This document shows, piece after piece, positions 16,869 through 26,332 of a stretch of DNA of 64,000 nucleotides. The DNA comes from CALLPQ01 sp964392325. Its GTDB lineage: Bacteria > Pseudomonadota > Alphaproteobacteria > Caulobacterales > Parvularculaceae. Every line of letters starts with the position of its first letter. The first letter of the stretch is position 1. Made by a program: the position numbers and the translations under genes. Location: the NCBI GenBank assembly GCA_964392325.1, contig CAYMPJ010000003.1, forward strand, positions 148,361 to 212,360, written 5' to 3'. The notes beneath the pieces are model-generated. The model did no database searches. It was not told the DNA's origin and worked only from the letters and a program-made list of their open reading frames with translations.

Positions 16869-18749
16869 TCACGCCTGTTTTTTTATTAACCGTGCTTTGG
16901 AAAAATCCAAGCTGACAATATTTCCGGAATTTGCATCATTTCCGGAGGCATTTTCTGGCCGGGAGAATGAAATTTTTCCTTGGTGAGTATGCATTATTTT
17001 TGCAGCCAATAAAAGGCCGAGCCCGTCGCTTTGCAGGGGAATTGTTCCAAAATCAAAGGTAGGCTTTTGCAGCAATGACGCCACCTCTTCTTGAATTTTA
17101 AGATTTATTACCGGTGCCTGATCTTTTACACTGATATGAATGCCGCTCGCATCAAGGAATGTAATAAGGGTAATGGTGCCGCCGGGTTTGCATCGGTCAA
17201 TCGCATTATGAATGATTTCATAGAGGGCTTTGCCAATTAGTTTTGGTTCTCCAAAAATTTCTAGGCCGCAAAAATTAGGATAGACAAGATTTATGGATTT
17301 CTCTTCCGCTTTGGTCTCGAGCGAATGAATGGTGTTCAGAGCAATACCATCAAGATTTAGAACAAGGTGGGTGTTGGTATCGGCTTGGGTGTGCGTGCCA
17401 AGAAGAAAGGGAATATTTTCTGCAATGCGTTTTATGGTGTTTGCTCTTTGTAAAACCTGATCGTGTTCAAGCGCATTCGAAGATTCCAAAATATCAACCG
17501 CTGCTTGTGTAACAAGCTTGCCGACTTGTATGATTAAATTTTCTTGTGCTTTTGCTTCCTTTTCGGCCGTAACCTTGTCAATTTTTGCAGATGAAAGTGT
17601 GTCGGAAAGGTCTTTGGTCCGTAATTGGATTTTTTTCTCTAGGATCGACTGATAATTTTTTTTCTTCTCGCGCGATGTTACGGACTGGGTGATATCAATA
17701 GCGCCGCCGCGAAAGCCAAGAAACTCATTTTTTGAAGAAAATAAAGGCTTACCAAAAAGAGCAAAAGTTATTTGCTCAGGTTCTAATTTTCCTTTGTGCA
17801 TATGTTTTGGAAAACTGATTTCCAATTTCTCAAATGGCATTTTAGTGGCCAGCGCTTCCTGAATTTTTTCCCGATCCTGGTTTTTCAATTCTGGAATGAT
17901 GATGCCCTTAGATAAACCGCTCTGGGGCAATCCATTATGGGTTTTCATCTTTGGCTTTAGCCCGGTAACTGACTCAAAATTATCGGTGATAAATGTAAGG
18001 CGGTGATCTCGATCAGTTTCCCAACTCCAATTGTTCGAGTGATCGATAAAATCTTTTAGACGGGCATTTAGGGTTTCGTTTTGGAGGTTTTTCTCAACCA
18101 GATCTCGCTGGGTATTATGTCGCCATGCTTGAAGGAGTTTGTGAGCGCCAATGATTGAGGCGCCTATAGATACCGTTTGTAGACTTAAACCCAAATACGA
18201 AAAATTTCCGCTACTAATTAATAACCCCGTAAGCGGAAGAAATAAAAACCCTAAACTGATCAACAAACTGGAAATGGTTGCATTTGATCTGGCGTTCAAG
18301 CTGGCTCCCAGAGCTACTAACCATAGCAATAACGGCGCAAGCACCTCATCACTCCCCAGATGGAATAAAATAGCTGCGCCGATGCCGGCAAGAATTGGAA
18401 AGGCAAGATTTGGCAAATCAACAAATGTGAAAGGAACAGATGTTTGGCTGGGTTTTTGAACGCCTCTTTTCGGGTCCAGCATGACGACTATACCCGTTGC
18501 GGTAAAACTGATTGCAAGTATCCACAAAATGCTTGTACCCGCTAAGCCAACATGTTTTACAGTGGACAATAAGGTGATCATGGTTGCCAGACCTGAAAAC
18601 AAGCAAGCAATTGCCAGCATATTAACGGGTTTGCGTTCTATTTCGGGATATTGGTTAATGTCGACATCAAGATTGTGATCATGGATTCGGATTTGGTCTT
18701 CCGATGGATTTTTCGGGATTGCCGAAACAGGGTTTTGCATATCATTCAT
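16869..18749 (-). CDS. multi-span membrane sensor with PAS domain and degenerate histidine-kinase core
   Basis: Start ATG at 18749 (AGGGAAAA upstream); 626 residues. Order: cytoplasmic N-terminus, about six to seven hydrophobic spans (about 45-215), a PAS-like domain (about 240-370, with NWSWETDRDHRLTFITDNFESV and RGGAIDITQ), a coiled coil (about 372-420), a helical dimerisation-like region and a C-terminal HATPase-like domain. The dimerisation region lacks an H-box of the usual SHELRTPL kind. The N-box is reduced to EIIHNAIDRC, the G1 box (DxGxG) is replaced by DQAPVI, and only GLGLLLAAKIM resembles G2. It may be a pseudokinase or an unusual kinase. No response regulator is adjacent. Confidence 0.75.
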   Translation of the reverse strand: MNDMQNPVSAIPKNPSEDQIRIHDHNLDVDINQYPEIERKPVNMLAIACLFSGLATMITLLSTVKHVGLAGTSILWILAISFTATGIVVMLDPKRGVQKPSQTSVPFTFVDLPNLAFPILAGIGAAILFHLGSDEVLAPLLLWLVALGASLNARSNATISSLLISLGFLFLPLTGLLISSGNFSYLGLSLQTVSIGASIIGAHKLLQAWRHNTQRDLVEKNLQNETLNARLKDFIDHSNNWSWETDRDHRLTFITDNFESVTGLKPKMKTHNGLPQSGLSKGIIIPELKNQDREKIQEALATKMPFEKLEISFPKHMHKGKLEPEQITFALFGKPLFSSKNEFLGFRGGAIDITQSVTSREKKKNYQSILEKKIQLRTKDLSDTLSSAKIDKVTAEKEAKAQENLIIQVGKLVTQAAVDILESSNALEHDQVLQRANTIKRIAENIPFLLGTHTQADTNTHLVLNLDGIALNTIHSLETKAEEKSINLVYPNFCGLEIFGEPKLIGKALYEIIHNAIDRCKPGGTITLITFLDASGIHISVKDQAPVINLKIQEEVASLLQKPTFDFGTIPLQSDGLGLLLAAKIMHTHQGKISFSRPENASGNDANSGNIVSLDFSKARLIKKQA

Positions 18750-18980
18750 CACATTTTCCCTAGACCCAAACTTATATTCGCGGGTTTTGATCTCGCTTGG
18801 AGGTTATGTCTTAAAGCTCCCACCTTTGCCCTGTTGATTAACCATTTTGAGGATGCTTTATCACTCGCTTTATGGCGTGGGGCGTTCTTGATTAGACATA
18901 TGTGCAAAATTCCTACCAATTCTGAATTATTAACCCAGATTAGGCAAGTGCAGGTAAGTTGAGGCTAGGAACGCCAAACT

Positions 18981-19009
18981 CAAAGCGTTCCCGAAATGGG
19001 ATCGCTTTG
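18981..19009 (-). terminator. hairpin downstream of the peptide transporter gene
   Basis: CAAAGCGTTCCC (18981-18992) pairs with GGGATCGCTTTG (18998-19009), one mismatch, 5-base loop. It lies 35 bases past the transporter stop on the minus strand. It lacks a strong T tract, so termination is possible but not certain. Confidence 0.4.
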
Positions 19010-19043
19010 AATTTCAGCAAGGTTCAGAAAAATACTGGCCGAC

Positions 19044-20579
19044 TTAGTCGCGCAAGGTGTCTAGGTGCATTAGCCGGTTGATCAGGGGTGATATCACGAT
19101 CAGGGCGACGCCAACAATAATTGCAAGCCAGCCATAACGTGTATAGATTTCCAGAACATCCGCCCCCTCTGCCGCTGTCGCTTGCGCGATTAGGGAGGCT
19201 GCAAAATTACCTGCAGCGGAGGCGAGGAACCAGGTTCCCATAATCAAACCCACCATACTGGGGACGGCAAGCCTTGTCATGGCTGATAGCCCTACCGGGG
19301 ACAGGCATAACTCGCCTGTGGTGTGAAGGAGATAAATCAGGAAAATAAAGATAACAGGTGTCAGATTTCCAACGCCCGCCGTGTTTGCGCCCCATACGAG
19401 AACCAGATAGCCAAGGCCTAGCTGAATAATGCCGAGACCGAATTTTTGCGGAGCCGATGGGTCCTTGTCCCGTTTGGCAAGATAGGCCCATAGGCCAGCA
19501 AAAACCGGCCCTAGGAAAATAATGTAGAGTGCATTTAGGGATTGGAACACCGAAGCCGGGACTTCTTGCCCAAAAGCGACGCGATTGACTTCATTGTCTG
19601 TGTATACATTAAGAGAGGATCCGGCTTGCTCAAACAGGGCCCAGAATAAAATTTGCATAATAATCAAAAACAATGCAGCGAAGATGCGATCACGTGCATG
19701 GGCATCAAGAGTAAATACTGATCGGTACAATATGTATCCGACAGTAATTAAACCAAAAAATCCAAGGAGAAGACCAACAGTCTCTTGATCGCGCACCATC
19801 CACCAAACAATAATTGTTGTGACAAAGGTGCCGATATAAATCAGCCATTGCGCTGATAACCCAGCAAAGCGTGGCTTGGTTAAGGCTTCCTCGCTTGGTG
19901 CTTCGCCTGCGCCATTGAGTAGGGGCTTACCCCATATGAAGACGATAAGTCCTGCCAACATGCCGATGCCAGCGAGACCAAAACCATATTTCCAACCATA
20001 TGTCTCCCCGAGAAAGCCTGCCCATGTGGCGCCTAAAAATGCACCGGAGTTAATGCCGACATAGAAATAGGTGAAGGCTGAGTCCCGGCGTTTATCGGTT
20101 TTAGGATAAAGCTCTCCGACGATTGCAGAGATATTGGCTTTTAAAAAGCCTACGCCCATAATGATAAAAGCAAGTGCAAGGTAGAAAATATTCAGGATCA
20201 TTGCATCAGCTTGAGCGCCCGGTAAGACGGGTTCCCCTTCTACGGCCATTAATCCGTGTCCTATCACCAGTAAGATAGCGCCAATAAGTACTGCGCGTCG
20301 TTGGCCTAGATAACGATCAGCTATAACCCCGCCGATGACCGGCGTGATATAAACGAGGGTTGTATACGCCCCATAAATTCCATAGGCAGCATTTTGTTCG
20401 AATAAAAAATGTTTGGTGAGATAAAAGACAAGAAGGCCGCGCATACCATAAAAAGAAAAACGCTCCCACATCTCTGCAAAAAATAGAATGTAGAGGCCTT
20501 TAGGCTGAGTACGCATCAGATATAATGCGCGGACCATGCCGAGCAGTCCGATAGCCGTTAGAATTAAAATTAGCGTCAT
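19044..20579 (-). CDS. proton-dependent oligopeptide transporter (POT/PTR2 family)
   Basis: This 511-residue protein is a polytopic major-facilitator-type symporter with about 12-14 hydrophobic spans. The POT signature ExxERFxxYG is present near residue 38 as EMWERFSFYG, which couples protons to di- and tripeptide uptake. Further POT features are GAYTTLVYITPVIGGVIADR and KANISAIVGELY. The RBS AGGA precedes the ATG by 9 bases. It could use peptides released by the exported M28 peptidase encoded nearby, an inference only. Confidence 0.93.
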   Translation of the reverse strand: MTLILILTAIGLLGMVRALYLMRTQPKGLYILFFAEMWERFSFYGMRGLLVFYLTKHFLFEQNAAYGIYGAYTTLVYITPVIGGVIADRYLGQRRAVLIGAILLVIGHGLMAVEGEPVLPGAQADAMILNIFYLALAFIIMGVGFLKANISAIVGELYPKTDKRRDSAFTYFYVGINSGAFLGATWAGFLGETYGWKYGFGLAGIGMLAGLIVFIWGKPLLNGAGEAPSEEALTKPRFAGLSAQWLIYIGTFVTTIIVWWMVRDQETVGLLLGFFGLITVGYILYRSVFTLDAHARDRIFAALFLIIMQILFWALFEQAGSSLNVYTDNEVNRVAFGQEVPASVFQSLNALYIIFLGPVFAGLWAYLAKRDKDPSAPQKFGLGIIQLGLGYLVLVWGANTAGVGNLTPVIFIFLIYLLHTTGELCLSPVGLSAMTRLAVPSMVGLIMGTWFLASAAGNFAASLIAQATAAEGADVLEIYTRYGWLAIIVGVALIVISPLINRLMHLDTLRD

Positions 20580-20697
20580 TGATAAACGTCCTTATCTGCC
20601 TAATATTTTATATTGAGCCTTTGCGCGCATTCGTAAAATGTCACGCATAAATTGCTGCAATAGTGGGTATGAAGTGGGTGGATTTTGCAACCCCCTT

Positions 20698-20740
20698 CAG
20701 ATTAACTTATAATTTAATCTGGAATTTTATAGAAAATCCA
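20698..20740. promoter_or_regulatory. two adjacent dyads between divergent transporter and HIT genes
   Basis: CAGATTAA (20698-20705) and TTAATCTG (20714-20721) form a perfect 8-base inverted repeat with an 8-base gap. Directly after it GGAATTTT (20721-20728) and AAAATCC (20733-20739) form a second dyad. Their position between two divergent starts suggests an operator. No regulator is known. Confidence 0.35.
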
Positions 20741-20798
20741 GTGATTTATCATATTTTCGTAGATCAAGCGATTTTCGCTCGGTTTTTTTGGTGAAAGA

Positions 20799-21251
20799 GT
20801 GGCAATCGCCGTTGAATTTGAAATTAATGGACAATTGGTCCAAGACACGCGCCCTGTTGGGGAAATGGATTTATGTAGTGTCTTGCTGATGCGGGAACGG
20901 CGCTTTCCATGGCTAATTTTAGTGCCGCGTATTGCAAGAATATCTGAAATTTTTGAACTTGCCCGCGGGGAGCGCGCGCTCATGATGGAAGAAATCGCGC
21001 AAGTTAGTGAAGCTCTGGAAGGTGTGACAGGTTGCGACAAGATCAATGTTGCCGCTCTTGGCAATCAAGTTAGCCAACTTCATATTCATATTATTGCCCG
21101 CTCGAAAAGCGACCCAGCTTGGCCTAACCCGGTTTGGGGGGCTCAAGGGGGCGGCGGGGAAAGTCTTGATTATGACAAGGCCAAAGCAGAAGAATTTATC
21201 CACGAAGTTGCGCGGGCTCTTTCGATACAGCCCCGGATAAATGTCGTCTAA
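20799..21251 (+). CDS. HIT domain protein (diadenosine polyphosphate hydrolase-like)
   Basis: This 150-residue protein carries the histidine triad region as QLHIHIIARSKSDPAWPNP, where the first triad position is Gln, a form seen in a common proteobacterial HIT branch. The DPAWPxPVWG tail is typical of this branch. It presumably hydrolyses nucleotide phosphoramidates or dinucleoside polyphosphates. The start appears to be GTG at 20799 with only a weak purine run upstream. Convergent with the GST-like gene. Confidence 0.88.
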   Translation: MAIAVEFEINGQLVQDTRPVGEMDLCSVLLMRERRFPWLILVPRIARISEIFELARGERALMMEEIAQVSEALEGVTGCDKINVAALGNQVSQLHIHIIARSKSDPAWPNPVWGAQGGGGESLDYDKAKAEEFIHEVARALSIQPRINVV

Positions 21252-21280
21252 CGGGCTGAAAAAACAGCGCTGCTATGGAA

Positions 21281-22369
21281 TTAACGCCAAACGAGTTTGT
21301 ATGCCTCTCGCGTAACGGGCGTATCAAAAGTCAGATCGATAAAACTGGCGGCGCCTATCTCGGTCAAGAGGGCTTTGGCAGCAGTCTGTTCTGTTTCGTT
21401 CAACGCGGTCAGAGGCTCAAATGCACGTTGTGCCATCCACTGGGAATAAGGCAGCATAATACGTTGGCCGGTTTCTCCGGCAACGGTAAAGGGGTGCATT
21501 CCGATTACCCGCGGAATGGGCTTGTCCGGATTTTGCTCTTTAAAGGCGCCGAGCTTTTCGAACAGGTCCAATAGGCACGGGCCTTGTTCGCTCATCATGT
21601 GCTTTAGAACGGGCATCAAGGTTGGGGGAATACTATCATCTTCCACATAATCGTCTCCGGCAATGAACGGTGCTGCAATCATGCGCTCCACCCAGCGTGC
21701 AACATTTGGCGCTTCTTTTTTCATTAATGCGCCGGAGGCAGGATCGCGGTAAAGATGGGCATAGAGGGGGCCGATTAAGCCGAAATCACCAGCGCAGGGT
21801 TTGCCCCCGAGGATAAAATTATGGGTACCGAAATGTGCATCCATTTCATGGAGTAATGAGACGTAAGAGCGCTCTATAGCGTCTGCCATTGCAGGGGATG
21901 CACCGAGCAGGGGAACCGATCCTTCAAACATGCCAGCTGCTTTTTCGCCCGCTTTATATTGTTCTTCCGGCGTGCCCTCAGCGAGGGCAAGCTTGCCAAA
22001 TTCTGCAAGAGCAAAATCCCGGTTATGGGCCCAGCGATAATGCATCGCTGGTATGACGAGCCATTCATCTCCGTATAATTCCATCAAGCTGGAGACAAGT
22101 CTTTGTTTTGCACCACTGGGCGTTGCAGATGGTGTTGAGGTCTGCGTTTCAAAAAAATCGATCAGTTCTGTGGTGTCTTGAATAAGAGTGTCGTCCGGAA
22201 AAACCATCACCGGGATCATAGGATATCCAACCCGGGGCATAATGATTGTCTTATAGATTTCAGGCGTCGCGAGGCGTTCCTCAAAATCGATTTTCTTGAA
22301 ATTGAGAAAGGATCGTGCTTTCCCTGTAAAATAGGAAAGCTTGCCGCCGTAGAGAATTGGTTTGTCCAT
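21281..22369 (-). CDS. glutathione S-transferase family protein, long form
   Basis: In 362 residues, the N-terminal thioredoxin-like domain (about 1-80) starts PILYGGKLSYFTGKARSFL and ends with the conserved PVMVFPDDTLIQDTTELIDF (cis-Pro, then the Asp-Thr that binds the gamma-glutamyl group). A helical C-terminal GST domain follows (about 100-240, with FILGGKPCAGDFGLIGPLYAH). About 110 extra residues extend the usual GST length. Function unknown, possibly non-detoxifying. Lies 80 bases downstream of the RluA-type gene on the same strand. Confidence 0.85.
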   Translation of the reverse strand: MDKPILYGGKLSYFTGKARSFLNFKKIDFEERLATPEIYKTIIMPRVGYPMIPVMVFPDDTLIQDTTELIDFFETQTSTPSATPSGAKQRLVSSLMELYGDEWLVIPAMHYRWAHNRDFALAEFGKLALAEGTPEEQYKAGEKAAGMFEGSVPLLGASPAMADAIERSYVSLLHEMDAHFGTHNFILGGKPCAGDFGLIGPLYAHLYRDPASGALMKKEAPNVARWVERMIAAPFIAGDDYVEDDSIPPTLMPVLKHMMSEQGPCLLDLFEKLGAFKEQNPDKPIPRVIGMHPFTVAGETGQRIMLPYSQWMAQRAFEPLTALNETEQTAAKALLTEIGAASFIDLTFDTPVTREAYKLVWR

Positions 22370-22449
22370 CGTAAATGCCTTGACCTGTTGTGGTACACCC
22401 AGCGCTAGTCTTAACGATAGATGTTGCCAGAGGGAAGCGCGCTATGCAC

Positions 22450-23178
22450 TCAAGATTGGTTGATCTGAGTGTGCAAGGCCTCGATGATAGTGCTCATTGC
22501 ATCTGGTGGTTGCGCGCTGACTTGGATTGAGGGTTTGTTTTTCGATATGGGAATCGAAAGGGCAGAGGCATGAAGCATCATTGAGTGTTGGTTTTGTTTT
22601 GTGTCTGTTGATCCGTATTTGATGTCGCCCAGAATTGGTGCTCCGATGTGGGATAAATGGACTCTGATCTGGTGGGTCCGCCCGGTTTTAGGCCTGCATT
22701 CGATAAGACTTAATCCATCGCAAGATTTTAAAACCCGGTATACAGTCGTCGCAGGTTTTGCCTCTTCATGGTCTTGCGCGACGACGCTCCATCCGGATTT
22801 TGTATTCAATTTTCGCAGCGGCATATTGATTGTGCCTGATAATTTATCCGGAATTCCCTCGCAAACCGCGAGATAAGTTTTTCGAATACGCCCTTCTTGA
22901 AATAGTTTTCCCATCTTACGTGCGGCTTTGGGATGTCGCGCAAGGATAAGACACCCCGATGTATCCCGGTCAAGACGATGGGCGAGAACGGGATCGCGCG
23001 GCAAACCAAAACGCAAAGCGTCAAAATAGTGTTCGAGATTATCCGTATCTTGATCTCTAATCGAACCTGCTCCAGGGCGCGCGTGCACTGCTAATCCTGC
23101 GGGTTTATCGATGACGAGTATCAAGCCGTCTCGATAGAGAATGCGCTCTGTAAGGAAGTTCGGGTTATAAGCGTTCAT
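22450..23178 (-). CDS. RluA-family RNA pseudouridine synthase
   Basis: In 242 residues the catalytic motif HRLDRDTSGCLILAR holds the nucleophile Asp 70. The family entry LVIDKPAGLAVH and the RTHQIRVHLSHIGAPILGD segment are intact. There is no S4 domain at the N-terminus, so it is of the short RluA/TruC-like type. It modifies uridines in rRNA or tRNA; the target cannot be told from sequence alone. Confidence 0.93.
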   Translation of the reverse strand: MNAYNPNFLTERILYRDGLILVIDKPAGLAVHARPGAGSIRDQDTDNLEHYFDALRFGLPRDPVLAHRLDRDTSGCLILARHPKAARKMGKLFQEGRIRKTYLAVCEGIPDKLSGTINMPLRKLNTKSGWSVVAQDHEEAKPATTVYRVLKSCDGLSLIECRPKTGRTHQIRVHLSHIGAPILGDIKYGSTDTKQNQHSMMLHASALSIPISKNKPSIQVSAQPPDAMSTIIEALHTQINQS

Positions 23179-23267
23179 AGATTCAAATTGTTTAGGTAAT
23201 CTTCTCAGCTACTCTGGTGGCGATCAGATATATCTAAAACCTGATGAATTCGCAAAAAGTAAATAGA

Positions 23268-23308
23268 AAAAGACAAAAAGGCCATCCCACTGATGAAGTA
23301 AGATGGCC
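23268..23308 (-). terminator. rho-independent terminator of the TonB receptor gene
   Basis: On the minus strand GGCCATC (23308-23302) pairs with GATGGCC (23286-23280), and is followed by a T-rich run TTTTTGTCTTTTT. It lies 54 bases after the receptor stop. Confidence 0.85.
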
Positions 23309-23361
23309 CCTTGTTAGATCGACAGATCGATCAAATATGAAAATTGAAATTTTCTCTGGAA

Positions 23362-26157
23362 TTAAAACTCCAAATCAAGACCGAAATATAATAGTGCACC
23401 GCGTGGATCAGCGACACGACTATCGAAGCCACCATTTGTTTGCACAAACGGCGCGCGTGTTCCCGTAGCGTTTCGCACACCAAGTGTTGCCGAGATATTT
23501 TTATCTTTGTTCAAGAACTCATTGATTGCCACGGAGTATTGAATATCAAGACGAGTATCAGAGTCAATTTGCGCTAATCCATTTTGATCATCGAGATATT
23601 CGCCAATGTGGCGTACAAAGATGTTTGCGGAATGGGGACCATTTTTCCATGCCAATCCGGCGTTAAATCGCAATTGCGGTGTCGGGGAGCCAAAATTGCC
23701 GAAGTTTCGTGAGCCTTCACCATCAACAATTCCTGCTTGAGGGTCTACGATATCGTAATTGAGAATGTAAGTACCCGTAAAGGTCGGAGTGAAATTTCCT
23801 AGCGGCGTTTCAAAATTATATACAGCTGAAAAATCCAAGCCTGAGGTTTCAACCGATGATGCGTTTACGAAATCATTGTTGATTTGCAAAACTGTTCCCG
23901 CCGGGGACCGAATAATCGCTGCAAGAGCTGTTGCGTCACCACCATTGGCCGCGTCCAAAATCGCCTGAGGCGCAGTTGCGATAATTACATTTGAGAAATC
24001 AAAATTGAAATAATCGACATCTATTTGCAAACCGCTAACAGGTATCCAGGTGCCACCGACATTAAAGGCTTGAGATTCTTCCGGTAGAATTTCACGGGGC
24101 GTTATTTCGCCATTTACCTCAGGTGCAAGTGTTCTGACAGCAACGAAAGCCGTTGCGCCCGCATCGCTTACTTGTTGCAATGTTGTTGCTTCGCCAAACT
24201 GTTGGAAAACAGATGGTGCACGGAATGAGGTTGAATAGGATCCGCGAAGTGAAATACTATCTGTCGGTCTTACCAGAAGAGCGATTTTTGGATCAGTTGT
24301 TGATCCGCCTTCTGCTTCGCCGTAGCGTTCGTGACGAATTGCCAATTGCAGATCAACCCAATCAGTCAGCGGGACCGAGGCTTCGCCAAAAAATGCGAAC
24401 ACATCTTGTGAGCCGTCAAAATCCCGGCCACCAACCAGAAAGCCAAATGCATCGACGGCCGACAGTTCATCAACCTCCTGCGATAGATCATTGTCACGAT
24501 ATTGCGCACCGACTGCGACGGATAATGGACCAGCTGGCAGTTCAAAAATATCCTGGGAAATGAAGGCTTCCACGACTGTGAGGTCAGAAGTGAAATCACG
24601 TAACTGCGTACCTTGAATAAAATCAATCAGCTCTGGAGAATTTGCTAATGCAGGATTGGTGATTGCTGTCGAGAATGGGTTGAAGAATGTGCCAACAGCA
24701 GGGATCGTACTACCCTGAGCCGTTAAAGTTGTGTTCGCGGAGGTACAATCAGCACCAGCAGCCAGACCTGGAATTGCCGGAACGGAATTAAATCCGGCCA
24801 ATGCACACTGGAAACGATCAACCACTGTATCTTCTGTAGCGACGATGAAATTATTATTTGCGCGGGTAAATGATACTTCCCATGCGCCGCTACCAAAATC
24901 ACCCCCAAGGCTGGTTGAGACACGCCAAGTCTCGGACTCTGTTAAATTGGGAGAAACAGATCCGCCATTACCGCTGACACGGCCAAAGAAAATAACCGTT
25001 GGGTTGACCTGATTTGTGGCGTCGAATGGGTCAGATAGAATATTAAATGGGTTTGCCGTTAAGCTAAAAGGTGCAAGGGAGTTACCGGGAATTAAAGCAC
25101 TTGCAGTCTGTAGGAACGGGAACGACGGTGAGTTACCGCGGATTGCCTCATTGTTAGCGTAACCAAATTCGCCCTTCCATTGGATAGTGTCTGTCAATTC
25201 GAACTCTGCGCGGGCAAGCCCGGTGAAGCGATCTTCTTCGGGGACAAGGTTGAAGAAATCACCAAAATCAAATTGACAAAAGCCGACATTAAAAGCGAGC
25301 AATGGTGCAGCGGCCACACTGGCCGGGCCCGGGTTGCCGCCTGCAGCTGCGCAGCCGGGATCAACGAAGGGGAGTGTGACCGGGCCCCCTAAGCCGAAAT
25401 CGTTTCCATCGACGAGGCCGAAAAATGCACCTGGATTGCCAAGCGAGGATGTGTCTTGTCCAGCGCCAAACGGTACGCTCAGACGGCGCTCTTCGGTGGT
25501 CAGTGCAGTTCTGCTTAGATAGCTGGCGGCAACGATAACCGATCCGCGACCAAAATCTTTGCCGACAAGGCCCTGAATATTGAACTCATCATAGTCCCCT
25601 TGGCTTTGATGGGTCGTATAATCGCCAGTAAGGCGAATGCCGTCATAATTTTCGACAGTAATAAAATTCACAACACCGGCAACGGCGTCAGAACCGTATA
25701 GTGCTGACGCGCCGTCCTTTAGAATTTCTACGCGATCAACGGCGATTAGCGGCACCAGAGAGGCAGTGTCGACAAAATTAATCCCGTCATTGGTTGGTGA
25801 ACCTGACAAGACCTGACGCTTGCCGTTAAGAAGTACCAAGGTTGAACCGACACCAAGACCGCGTAAATTGATATTGGAAGTACCGGTCGTGGCGTTTTGC
25901 GTAAACGCATCGGGGTTGTTTTGTGCGCCTGTATTAATCGTCAATGTCTGCGTAATATCTGCGATATTAAACACACCAATATCTTCTATGTCGCTCGCGC
26001 CAACTGTTTGTAGGGGCGAGGGTAAATCCGCCTGATTTTTACGTTTAATGAATGAACCGGTAACAATGATTTCATCGTCGGTTTGGGCAATTGTTGGCGG
26101 TGTCGCAAGAATTGCTAATGCTGCTAAAGCGCTTGTTGCGCAAAGATATTTTCTCAT
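23362..26157 (-). CDS. TonB-dependent outer-membrane receptor
   Basis: In 931 residues: a signal peptide (about 1-24, ending TIAQ), a TonB-box-like DEIIVTG just after it, a plug domain (about 45-165, with SNINLRGLGVGSTLVLLNGKR and VDRVEILKDGASALYGSDAVAGVVNF), then a 22-strand barrel with extended loops and a C-terminal aromatic strand ending YFGLDLEF. It takes up a ligand across the outer membrane, powered by TonB-ExbBD. The substrate is unknown. It is a single-gene transcript with its own terminator. Confidence 0.95.
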   Translation of the reverse strand: MRKYLCATSALAALAILATPPTIAQTDDEIIVTGSFIKRKNQADLPSPLQTVGASDIEDIGVFNIADITQTLTINTGAQNNPDAFTQNATTGTSNINLRGLGVGSTLVLLNGKRQVLSGSPTNDGINFVDTASLVPLIAVDRVEILKDGASALYGSDAVAGVVNFITVENYDGIRLTGDYTTHQSQGDYDEFNIQGLVGKDFGRGSVIVAASYLSRTALTTEERRLSVPFGAGQDTSSLGNPGAFFGLVDGNDFGLGGPVTLPFVDPGCAAAGGNPGPASVAAAPLLAFNVGFCQFDFGDFFNLVPEEDRFTGLARAEFELTDTIQWKGEFGYANNEAIRGNSPSFPFLQTASALIPGNSLAPFSLTANPFNILSDPFDATNQVNPTVIFFGRVSGNGGSVSPNLTESETWRVSTSLGGDFGSGAWEVSFTRANNNFIVATEDTVVDRFQCALAGFNSVPAIPGLAAGADCTSANTTLTAQGSTIPAVGTFFNPFSTAITNPALANSPELIDFIQGTQLRDFTSDLTVVEAFISQDIFELPAGPLSVAVGAQYRDNDLSQEVDELSAVDAFGFLVGGRDFDGSQDVFAFFGEASVPLTDWVDLQLAIRHERYGEAEGGSTTDPKIALLVRPTDSISLRGSYSTSFRAPSVFQQFGEATTLQQVSDAGATAFVAVRTLAPEVNGEITPREILPEESQAFNVGGTWIPVSGLQIDVDYFNFDFSNVIIATAPQAILDAANGGDATALAAIIRSPAGTVLQINNDFVNASSVETSGLDFSAVYNFETPLGNFTPTFTGTYILNYDIVDPQAGIVDGEGSRNFGNFGSPTPQLRFNAGLAWKNGPHSANIFVRHIGEYLDDQNGLAQIDSDTRLDIQYSVAINEFLNKDKNISATLGVRNATGTRAPFVQTNGGFDSRVADPRGALLYFGLDLEF

Positions 26158-26274
26158 CGCGTTAACTCCCTGATGTTGTTTTATACGATTGCTCTGACCC
26201 GTGGAGAATCAATGGGTTAATTATGACTGTGGCCTGTCTGTCAAACAACAAAAAATAGCTGTTATTTTGGCTAT

Positions 26275-26304
26275 AAAAAAACCGCGCCTCTGAGGGCGCG
26301 GTTT
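26275..26304 (-). terminator. rho-independent terminator of the slipin/NfeD operon
   Basis: AAACCGCGCC (26279-26288) pairs perfectly with GGCGCGGTTT (26295-26304), with a 6-base loop. On the minus strand the stem is followed by a T run. It lies 29 bases after the slipin stop. Confidence 0.88.
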
Positions 26305-26332
26305 AGTGCAAGGCAAAAAAGTCTCTTGAAAG

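Noticed and set aside
18651..18962. 103-residue plus-strand frame overlapping the start of the sensor gene
   Set aside because: Mostly antisense to the sensor's N-terminus, with no RBS or motif.
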